Below are positions 1 through 8,306 of a DNA stretch of 52,331 bases, one piece after another; positions within the stretch are counted from its first letter, which is position 1; every line of letters begins with the position of its first letter. A program made the position numbers and the translations under genes. The DNA is taken from positions 1 to 52,331 of the forward strand of contig NZ_JAQTQD010000019.1 of the NCBI RefSeq assembly GCF_028712425.1. Direction: 5' to 3'. The notes beneath the pieces are model-generated. The model saw only the letters and a program-made list of their open reading frames with translations. It was not told the DNA's origin and did no database searches. Origin of the DNA: Methanoregula sp. (GTDB taxonomy: Archaea; Halobacteriota; Methanomicrobia; Methanomicrobiales; Methanospirillaceae).

Positions 1-23
1 GCGGCAAAAAGTATGGGTCAAGC

Positions 24-96
24 AGCCCGGTAGTGTAGCGGTCAATCATAGGGGACTCTGGATCCTCTGACAGCAGTTCGAATCTGCTCCGGGCTA
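24..96 (+). tRNA. tRNA-Gln (CTG anticodon)
   Basis: A 73-nt cloverleaf: acceptor AGCCCGG pairs with CCGGGCT, followed by discriminator A; T-arm contains TTCGAAT. The anticodon stem GGGGA/TCCTC closes the loop CTCTGGA, giving anticodon CTG for the glutamine codon CAG. CCA is not encoded. A T-rich stretch (TTTCTTTTCTTT, from 98) follows and probably ends transcription. The promoter lies mostly outside the window. Confidence 0.95.
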
Positions 97-137
97 TTTC
101 TTTTCTTTAGATTTTCACGTTGATGCGGATTGTGCCT

Positions 138-851
138 TCAGGCGATAACTGCCGACAGGAGACAGGCAAGGAAGATTGCACCAAACATCCCGCTCCCGCC
201 GATGCTGACTTCCGGTATTTCTTGGTCCTGGATACGCGGTAACTGCGCAATTCCCGCACCCAGCAGCGTCCCGGCAGTCCCGGCCACAAAGGCCGTTACC
301 GCGGCAAAAAGTCCTGTTCCCCCCGTGAGCAGAAGCCCGCACAGGATTGCCACAAGGCCGGGCATGAAGAGCGGGGCACGAAGACCGTAGCCCGGGATAT
401 ACCGCGTAGCAAGCCAGGCAATGATGGCAACGATGATTACACCGGCTAAAACTGGCTGAAGGATCCCGCTTCCTTCAACAACATATGCCTGATACATGAG
501 GTAGGCCGATGCTGCAAGCGGGATCACCGCACCGCCAAGGTTAAGCGAAACCACCGTCTCCCAGACGGGCTGGCGGGCAAAGGAATTTCCTGTCCCGAAC
601 AATGGCATTTCGGGGGTATCGACACGGACCATGTCCCGTTTGATCCGGTACAGGGGGATGTTCACGAGACTTCCCATGAGCATGAGGAGAACAACCGCAA
701 GCGCTGCGATCCATGAGAAGCCAAGGCGGGTGAAGGCTGCCCCGACAAGCCCAAGGAACAGGAGCGGAATAATCAGGATAACAAGTGCGATCAGCAGCAG
801 CAGGGCAATGATCGAGAGGGGGCCGACAGAATGCACACGAATACCGTTCAT
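138..851 (-). CDS. DUF1614 family integral membrane protein
   Basis: A 237-residue, strongly hydrophobic protein with about six to seven predicted membrane segments (near residues 12-37, 44-66, 104-124, 132-150, 158-180 and 218-236). The pattern, including the G-N-x-G-G-A-V-I-P stretch near residue 105 and a glycine-rich C-terminal third, fits the DUF1614 family, which is common in methanogens and of unknown function. Its ATG overlaps the flpA stop codon (ATGA), so it is the last gene of the operon nop5-flpA-DUF1614. No catalytic motif was recognised, and its place next to the rRNA methylation genes does not explain its role. Confidence 0.8.
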   Translation of the reverse strand: MNGIRVHSVGPLSIIALLLLIALVILIIPLLFLGLVGAAFTRLGFSWIAALAVVLLMLMGSLVNIPLYRIKRDMVRVDTPEMPLFGTGNSFARQPVWETVVSLNLGGAVIPLAASAYLMYQAYVVEGSGILQPVLAGVIIVAIIAWLATRYIPGYGLRAPLFMPGLVAILCGLLLTGGTGLFAAVTAFVAGTAGTLLGAGIAQLPRIQDQEIPEVSIGGSGMFGAIFLACLLSAVIA

Positions 852-1471
852 ACTTCACGCGTCTCCTTGAGGGGGATTTTACAGACAATGGCTGCATGGT
901 CCTTGTGGTAGGGGGAGAGCCAGGTGCTCTCGATGACCTCAAGTCCGAATGCGGCCAGTCGTTCAATCGTTTCACGGAATACCTCTTCAGGGCTCTTCCG
1001 GATATCCACGCTCCGTGTCTTGAGCATCAGGATCACCTTCCCATCAGGCTTGAGGAATACGCAGTTCCTGATGAGAATTTCCGCCTGGTCAGGCTGCGCA
1101 ACATCCTGGTAGAGCAGGTCGACTGCCTCCATGACGGGTGCATATTGTTCCGGGCGGGATGCATCGGCCATGATCGGGACGATATTCTCCCGCCGCCGTG
1201 CCACTTCCAGCAGGTCCTGCATCGGCCGTGGGGCAAACTCAACTGCGTAGACAACCTCAACGTAATCGGCAACATGCGATACGGTTGTCCCGTTCGCGGC
1301 GCCGAGATAGAGTACTTTCATCCCCGGTGCCAGTTCAATCCCGGTGCCTGCATAATAAAGCGCTGCAAGCTTGCTCCGGAAGGGATCCCAGACCCGGGCA
1401 CCAGCAAGCATCCGTTCCCCGTACACCCCGCCCTCGCCACGGGAGACCAGCACCTCACCAATCCGGATCAT
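848..1471 (-). CDS. flpA: Fibrillarin-like rRNA/tRNA 2'-O-methyltransferase
   Basis: A 207-residue archaeal fibrillarin. It is the catalytic subunit of C/D-box sRNPs and transfers methyl from SAM to ribose 2'-OH at sites chosen by guide RNAs, working with Nop5 and L7Ae. The start MIRIGEVLVSRGEGGVYGER and GARVWDPFRSKLAA are typical of the family. SAM motif I (VLYLGAANGTTVSHVAD) lies at residues 53-69, with acidic residues at E78 and D103 and the family D-V-A-Q-P at 123-127; a late His in YHKDHAAIV completes the expected catalytic set. Length is normal for archaea, which lack the eukaryotic GAR domain. Start and stop overlap its neighbours by 4 nt (ATGA), so it is translationally coupled to nop5. 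Confidence 0.97.
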   Translation of the reverse strand: MIRIGEVLVSRGEGGVYGERMLAGARVWDPFRSKLAALYYAGTGIELAPGMKVLYLGAANGTTVSHVADYVEVVYAVEFAPRPMQDLLEVARRRENIVPIMADASRPEQYAPVMEAVDLLYQDVAQPDQAEILIRNCVFLKPDGKVILMLKTRSVDIRKSPEEVFRETIERLAAFGLEVIESTWLSPYHKDHAAIVCKIPLKETREV

Positions 1472-2328
1472 GATTCTTTTCCTCCCAGCCGGTCGATCCG
1501 TTCCTGGGCACGGTCAAGGAATTCAGGGACTGCTACGCCGCGATAATAGTCGAGCCGGGCTGCAATCGCAAGTTTCCCGGCGAGCGCCCGTGCAACCTTC
1601 CCCCGGAGTTCGCGGGAGGCATTGTGCACACGGCGGTGCTGGAAGATGATTCCGTGCTTAGGCGGGGGTGACCGTGTCCTCAGGTGGGAAAAGAGTGCCG
1701 TCCTTGCCCCGAGCACCTGGATAGCACTGGCCGGCAACCGGCTGAGCGGGAGAAGACCGCCCGCATGTGCCATGAGCCGGGCCGCAACCAGCCCCCCGAT
1801 GAGAGCGCTGGTATTGGGCATCACGCGGTTGGCTTTTGCCGATACCTCCTTTGCCAGCTCGGTCCTTGCCGCTGACAGCTGGTCAACCTGCTGTGCCACT
1901 TTTCCCAGTGCTCCCCTGGTCTTCTCAGCGATACGCCTGACCTGGATATGTGCCGGTGTCCTGCGATACTTCCGGGAGAATGTCGGGTGCCGCACCTGGT
2001 TCCATTCTGCCACCCTCTCGGAGAGCAGGTTGATCACCTCGTCCATCTCGTCGAGGGTCCGGACCATCTGGAGGAGTTCGGTGTCCTTTCCCGCATATTC
2101 CTCGCGTACCCGCTGCTCTGCCCGCAGAAAACAGACCTCGCGGAGCAGGGAGAGATACCCGGCCCGGTCCGTGCAGGTGCCGCAGGCCACTGCATCTTCC
2201 CACCGGAGCGGAATAAAACCGTCCATTGTCGCCTGGAGTGTCTCAAGACGCTTCGCCAGCGCCGCGGGATCGCCGCATGCTGCCTGGCACCTGCCGTCTC
2301 CGGCATCCCCAAACCAGTAGGACTGCAT
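1468..2328 (-). CDS. nop5: Nop5 (NOP56/58-family) C/D sRNP core protein
   Basis: A 286-residue scaffold of the C/D-box sRNP, which bridges L7Ae-guide RNA to fibrillarin. The N-terminal domain begins MQSYWFGDAGDGRC; a coiled-coil region follows (about residues 80-150), then the NOSIC/Nop domain with TSALIGGLVAARLMAHAGG and the PKHGIIFQH signature. ATG at 2328 is chosen over an in-frame ATG 13 codons upstream because the family starts at this YWFG segment and a TATA-like CTTTATTG (about 2354-2361) lies 26-30 nt upstream, fitting a leaderless transcript. The lysine-rich C-terminal tail seen in many homologues is missing, so it is slightly short. It overlaps flpA by 4 nt. Confidence 0.93.
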   Translation of the reverse strand: MQSYWFGDAGDGRCQAACGDPAALAKRLETLQATMDGFIPLRWEDAVACGTCTDRAGYLSLLREVCFLRAEQRVREEYAGKDTELLQMVRTLDEMDEVINLLSERVAEWNQVRHPTFSRKYRRTPAHIQVRRIAEKTRGALGKVAQQVDQLSAARTELAKEVSAKANRVMPNTSALIGGLVAARLMAHAGGLLPLSRLPASAIQVLGARTALFSHLRTRSPPPKHGIIFQHRRVHNASRELRGKVARALAGKLAIAARLDYYRGVAVPEFLDRAQERIDRLGGKES

Positions 2329-2393
2329 ACCGGACAGTAAGGACGCGAGGGGCAATAAAGATCGCATATTTCCCCGGGATGGATTCCGGAGGC

Positions 2394-4154
2394 TTACTCA
2401 ATCCCCTCCGGGCGGGAGGGAGAGTTCCGGAGATGCCGGAGATCGCGGACAATAGCATACAGCAGGACAAAGAAAATGGCGAATTTCACGGTATAGAAAA
2501 TAAAGGGGATTGAGGGGAGGGAATTTTCCAGCACCGAATAATCCCAGTAGGGTTTATACACAATCCCCATCAGCGCGGGGGTTTCGAGGAACATGACAAC
2601 CTGGACCACGTAAAACAGCACAAGATGCCGCAGGGATCGCAGGAGAAATATGGCAAGGAACGGCGTCAGCCACACAAGGTAATACGTGGCCATTACTTTA
2701 TTGCAGAGGAAAAAGACCAGGACGCTGAGCAACAGGACACAGGTCAGGGTGAGTTCAGAGGTATCCAGGTGCCGGAAATACCAGTAAAGCAGGAGACATT
2801 CTGCAAAAACCATGATGATGAGGAACAGGTTGGCAGGGGCCTGGACGTGGAAAAACGAGAAGATCGTATCAAGGTAATACACAAAACTGTGGGCCTCCGG
2901 CTGTCGCACGATATGGAAGCGGTATGTCTCGATGAACTTCTCCGTATTGAGCAGGACGAACGGGACCATGCATGCCGCTGCCGCCAGGATGGATACGGCT
3001 ACTCCCTTCCAATAATTCTTCATGTCCCTTCCGTTTTTCAGGTTGGACAAGAAAAAGACGGGAAAACAGGCAAACGGGAACCATTTCAGCAGGACTCCTG
3101 TTGCTGCGGAAAGGTACGATACCATCTCCTTCCCATGGATGAAGCAGCAGAGCGAGAATACCAGGAAAAACGTCGGTATTATGTCAAACAGGATCGGGAT
3201 GAAAAATGCCGTGGAAAAAGCGGTTGCGTACAGGAGCCCGGCCCGGAATGCATGGGTCTGGCCGAAGAACCGTGCTGCAAGAATATAGACGCAGGCAAGT
3301 GTTCCAAGATCGAACAGCAGGTTCATGGTCCCGAATGTGAACAGGAACCCGGTAAAGTCAGGGCTGGAAAGAAGGGGGAGATATGCAATAATCAGCGGGA
3401 GAAAGAACAATTGCGGGTATTCTGCATAGAAGCTGATATAGGGTAATCGACCATGGAATATCGATTCGGCATACCAGTAATACAGCGTCATGTCTGCGGT
3501 GAGGATGTGCTCAAGTGCCGGAAGGGCAACGGAAATCACCAGCAGCTTGACCACAAGACCGGTAAACGCCAGGATGATGAGGTCGGCTTTCAGTACCTGC
3601 CACCCGATCCCTTTGAGAGGGACACCGAAGAACCTGACGGGTGTGACTGGACTGGTCGGGACATCAGTCTCTTGTTCTGGCATGGCCTTTCGAAGATTCC
3701 GGTATCCCCACCAGCCAGCAAAAAAGATGAACAATATCCCGACAGGAACAAAGAGTTTTCCGGGCGGGTCTGTTGCAACAGCGTATCTGACAAGGCCCGA
3801 CATAAGGAAAAGTGCCCCTGAAATCAGGAGGAGCCCCGGCACCCATGCAACAAACTTCCCACCTGTTTTCCAGAAACCATACAGTGTAAGGATAAATGCC
3901 CCGACGAGACAGATGGTGGCGACAAGCCATACTACCATACCGGAAATCACTTCGCCCGGCCCATGGCCGGTCAGGATGCTGAGGATTTCCTTTGATAACG
4001 GGATGAGCAGGATATCATTTCCCGCCATTACCTGGCACCGGAACATGGCCCACTGGAGAGAAAATGCCTGTTTGGAGCCAGAGGTTTCGATATACAGGGG
4101 CAGAAAGAACGCCAGGTAAGGCAGGAGCAGGAGCGGGTTCCGGTCAGTCGCCAT
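2394..4154 (-). CDS. Polytopic GT-C glycosyltransferase-like membrane protein (GT87/DUF2029-like)
   Basis: A protein of about 586 residues with at least twelve hydrophobic segments. After several N-terminal helices, an extracytoplasmic loop reads YYWYAESIFHGRLPY then EYPQLFFLP, the acidic/E-Y-P loop typical of GT-C enzymes such as GT87 (alpha-mannosyltransferases and DUF2029 proteins). Such enzymes use polyprenyl-phosphate sugars on the outer membrane face; the substrate here is unknown. The frame stays open to a TTG at 4292, overlapping the next gene, but that extension (S-Y-H-S-P-P-L-L...) looks non-coding, so ATG 4154 (MATDRN) is preferred; ATG 4193 is an alternative. Surface glycan or S-layer glycosylation is the likely setting. 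Confidence 0.75.
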   Translation of the reverse strand: MATDRNPLLLLPYLAFFLPLYIETSGSKQAFSLQWAMFRCQVMAGNDILLIPLSKEILSILTGHGPGEVISGMVVWLVATICLVGAFILTLYGFWKTGGKFVAWVPGLLLISGALFLMSGLVRYAVATDPPGKLFVPVGILFIFFAGWWGYRNLRKAMPEQETDVPTSPVTPVRFFGVPLKGIGWQVLKADLIILAFTGLVVKLLVISVALPALEHILTADMTLYYWYAESIFHGRLPYISFYAEYPQLFFLPLIIAYLPLLSSPDFTGFLFTFGTMNLLFDLGTLACVYILAARFFGQTHAFRAGLLYATAFSTAFFIPILFDIIPTFFLVFSLCCFIHGKEMVSYLSAATGVLLKWFPFACFPVFFLSNLKNGRDMKNYWKGVAVSILAAAACMVPFVLLNTEKFIETYRFHIVRQPEAHSFVYYLDTIFSFFHVQAPANLFLIIMVFAECLLLYWYFRHLDTSELTLTCVLLLSVLVFFLCNKVMATYYLVWLTPFLAIFLLRSLRHLVLFYVVQVVMFLETPALMGIVYKPYWDYSVLENSLPSIPFIFYTVKFAIFFVLLYAIVRDLRHLRNSPSRPEGIE

Positions 4155-4272
4155 GAGAGTATTCTCTCTATTCTTCTCTCTCGGATTGTTCATGATTGTA
4201 TCTGCTTTCACTCTTGGGAGGAGAGGCGGACTATGGTATGACAAAAACACCGGTTCTTTCAGTTCTCCCTCG

Positions 4273-5490
4273 TCAGGCCCACGTAATCCCAAACGACCAC
4301 AATATGACCGGAATCATGATCGATCCCATACAATAAACTGCCGGCAGGTTTATGAAACGCGGCACAAGACCGACTGCCGTTGCGAGGATGAGCACGAGAA
4401 AGCCGAATGGGCCGGTGAGGAGAATGCTCAGGCCAACCACGAAGGCGATCACAACACGGTTAAGGAGCAGGTTGTCAAGCCTGCCAATCCTGTGGGCAGA
4501 GCGGGAGAGCCATACAGTAATGAGGTACGCAGCGCAGGCTGCCAGAACTCCCGCTACCATCAGATCGCCCATGGAAGGCAGGGGCAGTTCGGCAAGAGCC
4601 GCTATCACGCCATTCCTCATCCGCTCAAGCGCAAAAAGGGCGGCAAGACCGATGAAGGCGTTTGCGGTGTTCGCTGCATTGGTGGCAAGGAGGTATGCCC
4701 TCCGGTCCCTGTCATACCCGATGATGGACGCAAGCACGCCGTTTGCAGAAGCCGTGGAAAGCCCCGGGAGCCATCCAACGGCAATCCCTGCTGCTGTCCC
4801 GAGGATGGATGACCGTGCCACCATCCGGTCAGGTATCCGGATACCCCGGAACTGTTGCTCCGGCACCGTCCCCTGCGATGCTGTCAGGAGCACGGAGATG
4901 CCAAACAGGCCGCAGAGGAGCGGCATCAGGATCGCACTGCTCCCGGCAAGGGTATGCCAGCCAAGGAAGGCATACCGGAGGGCAAACACGCCAAGGATTC
5001 CCGAAACAAGGAAGATCGCAAGCCCCCACAGGGGGGCATCGCTTGTCACCAGCATCCACCCAACCGCGGCTATCAGTAAGATCCCGATCCACCAGTCGAA
5101 CCAGGGCTGGAGTGACGGAAGGAGAAGAAAACAGACAATAGACAGGGGCACTGCGATGACCATCGCACAGGCACTCCCGAGTGCCGCGATCCGCACCGCT
5201 TCCTCGCCATTGCCCTCGAGACAAAGCGCGTGCGCCGGGAGCACGGCAAGCGCTGTATCAGCATCCGGTATGCCAAGGAATGTTGAGGGTATTGCGTCGA
5301 CAAAGGTATGGGTGATAAGGGCGGAAAAGAGGGCACATGCAAGGGCAACAGGCCCGAGCAGGGAGAGGAAAATGACCTGGAGACCGACGAGGACGCCTGC
5401 AAGGGTATTTGCATGGACACCGGGAATGATCCCGCTTATCGTCCCCAGTATCACCCCGGCGAGGACACCCAGCAGGATCTCAATCATCAA
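4273..5490 (-). CDS. TctA-like (DUF112) archaeal membrane protein
   Basis: A 405-residue membrane protein with about ten to eleven hydrophobic helices. The N-terminus GVLAGVILGTISGIIPGVHA and the later ILGTAAGIAVGWLPGLSTAS form the two glycine-rich G-x-x-x-G-x-x-P-G repeats of the TctA family, the large membrane subunit of tripartite tricarboxylate transporters. No TctB or periplasmic TctC gene is nearby, which is usual for the archaeal branch, so the substrate and even transport activity are inferred only. It starts MMIEILLG at 5490, just after an AT-rich region (TATATATATG) shared with divergent hemD. Confidence 0.82.
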   Translation of the reverse strand: MMIEILLGVLAGVILGTISGIIPGVHANTLAGVLVGLQVIFLSLLGPVALACALFSALITHTFVDAIPSTFLGIPDADTALAVLPAHALCLEGNGEEAVRIAALGSACAMVIAVPLSIVCFLLLPSLQPWFDWWIGILLIAAVGWMLVTSDAPLWGLAIFLVSGILGVFALRYAFLGWHTLAGSSAILMPLLCGLFGISVLLTASQGTVPEQQFRGIRIPDRMVARSSILGTAAGIAVGWLPGLSTASANGVLASIIGYDRDRRAYLLATNAANTANAFIGLAALFALERMRNGVIAALAELPLPSMGDLMVAGVLAACAAYLITVWLSRSAHRIGRLDNLLLNRVVIAFVVGLSILLTGPFGFLVLILATAVGLVPRFINLPAVYCMGSIMIPVILWSFGITWA

Positions 5491-5575
5491 TGATATATAT
5501 ATGGTATTGTGAATAAAAATTAACCGAAATGCATACCATCATCTCCCCGCGAATACTACACCAAGGCAATCCGCC
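5491..5575. promoter_or_regulatory. Divergent promoter region, TctA-like gene / hemD
   Basis: An 85-bp AT-rich spacer between divergent genes. TGATATATATATGG at about 5490-5503 can serve the minus-strand gene, and GAATAAAAATTAAC at 5511-5524 lies about 55 nt before the hemD ATG and would give a short leader. Inferred from base composition and archaeal TATA consensus only. Confidence 0.45.
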
Positions 5576-6265
5576 ATGAAGATCGCAGTCACACGCCTGA
5601 AAGGAAAAGAGAAGAGCGACGCTTCCCGCTGCCGTGCCTGCGGCCACGAATGCTATAGCGTCCACCCGCTCAGGTCAGAGCTGCGTGAGAAGGAGATCGC
5701 CGCCTTCATTGATGCAGCCTCCGCAGGAGAGTTCGACTGCATCTTCTTTACGAGCGCCCTGCCGGCGAAGATCATCGCCCCCCGCCTCTCAACGTCTGCA
5801 CGGGTGATAGCAATCGGCCCCCAGACTGCAAACGAGCTCAGGGAATACAATGTTGAGTGCGAAACGCTCACCAGTTTCTATTCCCGGGACTTCGTGCCGT
5901 ACCTGGGCGACTGGATCAAGGGGAAGCGGATCGGTATCCCCCGGGCAGATGTCCCGAACCAGAAACTCCTTGACGCGATAACAAACGCAGGGGGGACCGT
6001 CAGCGAGTTCCGGTGCTACGGGCTTGAGCCGACCGGTGAGGACCTCCCCCTTGACGATGCAGACGCAATCCTCTTCACCAGTGCCATGTCCTATACCAGG
6101 GCCCGCTGGACTCCCCGGGACGGCCTGCTTGTGATGGCAATCGGCGATATCACTGCCGCTGCCATGCGTGCCGGGGGGACGACTCCCGTCGTGGTCGGCG
6201 ATGGTTCACTCGAAGGCTCCCTGGCTGCTTTGAACGCATCCCTAGGAAAGACCGGGAGTATCTGA
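5576..6265 (+). CDS. hemD: Uroporphyrinogen-III synthase
   Basis: A 229-residue HemD, which cyclises hydroxymethylbilane with inversion of ring D to uroporphyrinogen III, the branch point to sirohaem, cobalamin and coenzyme F430 in methanogens. The family is poorly conserved; support comes from the start MKIAVTRLKGK, the two-lobe arrangement, FDCIFFTSALPAKII (residues about 54-68), VIAIGPQTANEL, and the second-lobe DAILFTSAMSYTRAR then VMAIGDITAAAMRAGG. It ends one base before the cbf5 start, suggesting co-transcription. The lone hemD location, without other haem genes, is common in archaea. Confidence 0.88.
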   Translation: MKIAVTRLKGKEKSDASRCRACGHECYSVHPLRSELREKEIAAFIDAASAGEFDCIFFTSALPAKIIAPRLSTSARVIAIGPQTANELREYNVECETLTSFYSRDFVPYLGDWIKGKRIGIPRADVPNQKLLDAITNAGGTVSEFRCYGLEPTGEDLPLDDADAILFTSAMSYTRARWTPRDGLLVMAIGDITAAAMRAGGTTPVVVGDGSLEGSLAALNASLGKTGSI

Positions 6266-6266
6266 T

Positions 6267-7349
6267 ATGGAAGTCCCCCACCTGCCTGAGGGTCCGGAGA
6301 CGATCCATCTCTGGAGCAAGGCCGGGATCATCGTTGTCGACAAGCCTCGCGGACCCTCTAGCCACGAGGTAGCCGCGTGGGTGGGAAAGATGCTGGGGTG
6401 CCAGGTGGGCCACTCGGGCACGCTCGACCCACAGGTATCCGGCGTGCTGCTGGTCATGCTCGGCAACGCCGTCCGCCTTGCCCCGCTCCTGCTCCAGCAC
6501 GACAAGGAATATGTCTGCCTGATGCGGCTGCACGGGGATGTGGACCGGGAGCGAATCGATAAACTCGCAGAGGAGTTCACCGGCCGGCTCTACCAGCGAC
6601 CGCCCCGGAAAAGCGCGGTGAAGCGGAACCTCCGTATCCGCGAGGTCCACAAACTGGAGATTCTCGACGTGGAAGGCCGCCTCGTCCTCTTCCGGGTGCA
6701 CTGCGATGCCGGTACTTATATCCGCTCGATCTGCCACCACATGGGGTTTGCTTTGGGCGTCAGCGCCCACATGGTGGAATTGCGCCGGACCCGCTCGGGC
6801 ACGTTCCCGGAATCGTCGATGTATACCCTGCACGATGTGCAGGACGCAGCTGTTGCGGCACGGGAGGGAGACCGGTCCGCGTTGGAGAAGATGATTGTAT
6901 CTGTCGATGCAGCCGTCCCCGAGCTGCCAATCGTGCTTGTCCGCGATGGGGCAATAGATGCGCTCTGCCACGGCGCCTCGCTTGCCGGCGTGGGCGTGGT
7001 CAATACGATGGAGTTTGCAAAAGACCAGACCGTTGCCGTGCTCTCGGAGAAGAAGGAGTTCATCTGCCTCGGAAAGGCGCTCGTGCCGTCGGGTTCTTTC
7101 AGCCCCGGCGACACCGGGCTTGTCATCGCGCCAACCACGGTCTTCATGCAGCCCGGCACCTATCCCCGTGCCTGGACAAAGTCCGACAAGGTCTACCCGT
7201 CAAAAGCGGAGAAGAAGGCAAAACAAAAAGCGGCAAAGCCGAAGTCCCCGCGTCCCGCGGGAAGATCGGGGAAGCCTGCCGGCAAGAAGTCCTTCGGAAG
7301 ACCTGCCCGGAGACCGGACAACCGGGGCCAGAAGAAGAGATACCATTAA
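6267..7349 (+). CDS. cbf5: tRNA/rRNA pseudouridine synthase Cbf5 (archaeal dyskerin/TruB type)
   Basis: A 360-residue catalytic subunit of H/ACA sRNPs (with Nop10, Gar1, L7Ae) that also makes pseudouridine 55 in tRNA. The N-terminal GIIVVDKPRGPSSHEV and GHSGTLDPQVSGVL carry the catalytic Asp, D54. YQRPPRKSAVKR and RVHCDAGTYIRSICHH are further TruB-family motifs. A PUA domain occupies about residues 215-295. The last 65 residues are an unusual Lys/Pro/Arg-rich tail (KKAKQKAAKPKSPRPAGR...), reminiscent of eukaryotic dyskerin tails and probably RNA-binding. It follows hemD after a single base and is followed by tRNA-Ser. Confidence 0.96.
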   Translation: MEVPHLPEGPETIHLWSKAGIIVVDKPRGPSSHEVAAWVGKMLGCQVGHSGTLDPQVSGVLLVMLGNAVRLAPLLLQHDKEYVCLMRLHGDVDRERIDKLAEEFTGRLYQRPPRKSAVKRNLRIREVHKLEILDVEGRLVLFRVHCDAGTYIRSICHHMGFALGVSAHMVELRRTRSGTFPESSMYTLHDVQDAAVAAREGDRSALEKMIVSVDAAVPELPIVLVRDGAIDALCHGASLAGVGVVNTMEFAKDQTVAVLSEKKEFICLGKALVPSGSFSPGDTGLVIAPTTVFMQPGTYPRAWTKSDKVYPSKAEKKAKQKAAKPKSPRPAGRSGKPAGKKSFGRPARRPDNRGQKKRYH

Positions 7350-7384
7350 AAAAAGCCCCGGCTAACAAATAGGATACACTTTTT

Positions 7385-7468
7385 GCTGAGGTAGTCTAGC
7401 GGTAGGGCGCAGGCCTGGAAAGCCTGTGGTGCGAAAGTGCCTCGGGGGTTCAATTCCCCCCCTCAGCG
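7385..7468 (+). tRNA. tRNA-Ser (GGA anticodon)
   Basis: An 84-nt class II tRNA with a long variable arm. Acceptor GCTGAGG pairs with CCTCAGC, discriminator G; anticodon stem CAGGC/GCCTG closes loop CTGGAAA, giving GGA (codons TCC/TCT); T-arm GGGGGTTCAATTCCCCC. It begins 36 nt after the cbf5 stop codon. A T-rich stretch TTTTATTATTTTTC follows as a probable terminator. Confidence 0.95.
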
Positions 7469-7470
7469 TT

Positions 7471-8290
7471 TTATTATTTTTCTGGTTCGCGTGAGGGGGG
7501 TATCAGGGACACCCCCCTGGCGTTCCGGAAAAAATTCGTGCAGACCCCCCCTGCATGCGGGTGGGGGGGTATCCGAAAGACCCCCTCCCCCCTTTGGCCG
7601 GAACAGACCCCCCGTTACCAGATTTGAGTGGGCCCGGACTGGCAGTCCTCTCCCGGTACCCTCTCTGAAAAGACCCGTGCAGTATTGCGTACATCCCAGT
7701 TTTGAGTTGGGGGGTATCCGGGACACCTCCCCTCCCCTTCCGTTTTCAAAACGATCAGACCCCCACCCTGCCTGACAGGGGGTATCCCGGATCCCCCCCT
7801 TCATGTGGCTGAAAAACCGGAAAAAGGGACAACCGGACCGGATAGCGTGATACTCTTTACGTCGAGGAATACAGGTGTACAGGAAATTGGACCGGGCCGT
7901 GGGAGGTAGGGGGGTATGCGGGAGACCCCCCCCACCATGAAAATTTTAGTGGGGGGTAGCTACCCCTCCTCCAGCAGGACCCACCCCCCTCCATGCCATT
8001 TTCAAACCTGCAGGACAAGACCCCTACCCACCCCTGCCACTGAGGGAGGGGTGGGCTGGGGTCCTTTATTGCACTGGCAGCGAAACCTGTTCACCTGAAC
8101 ATACCGACAGAGCCCTGTTTTTCAGCCAGACCGGAAAACAAAAACGTGGAGGGGTAGCTAGCCCTCCCTTGGCGGGGGGGTGGGTAGGGGTCCCTCATGT
8201 GGTGGGGGGGTCCCTGCTGCCGGATCCGGCCCGGGACAATGAGAAGGGTGGGTACCCCTCCTGCATTTTTCCCGCACCGGGGCCCGTCAA
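7471..8290. repeat. Array of degenerate G-run/C-run palindromic repeats (non-coding)
   Basis: About 820 bp without a credible gene. At least seven copies of a palindromic core, a G5-7 run, then TATCCGGGACA or close variant, then a C5-8 run, occur at 7495-7517, 7563-7585, 7709-7732, 7778-7799, 7909-7933, 7951-7969 (GGGGTAGCTACCCC) and 8149-8167. Spacers share a second submotif, seen as CAGACCCCC preceded by an A/T-rich tract (for example TTTTCAAAACGATCAG at 7743-7758). The same unit recurs at 46996-47260. Long stop-free frames exist only because the sequence is G/C-rich and repetitive. Function is unknown; G-quadruplex or cruciform structure is possible. Confidence 0.8.
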
Positions 8291-8306
8291 TAAACCTGCC
8301 GAAAGT

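Noticed and set aside
2625-3446. Long plus-strand open frame opposite the GT-C glycosyltransferase
   Set aside because: Highly charged, low-complexity translation with no domain; the minus-strand frame has clear membrane helices. Antisense shadow.
7463-7804. 113-codon minus-strand frame with repeated GG.SDTPP-like peptides in the first G-run array
   Set aside because: The peptide repetition follows from the DNA repeat; several frames are open at once and no start or ribosome site is convincing.
7385-8290. Integrated element at tRNA-Ser
   Set aside because: No integrase, no second copy of the tRNA 3' end was noticed downstream; only repeats are present.
7471-8290. CRISPR array
   Set aside because: Units are palindromic, diverged and irregularly spaced, without constant repeats or unique equal-length spacers, and no cas genes are near.
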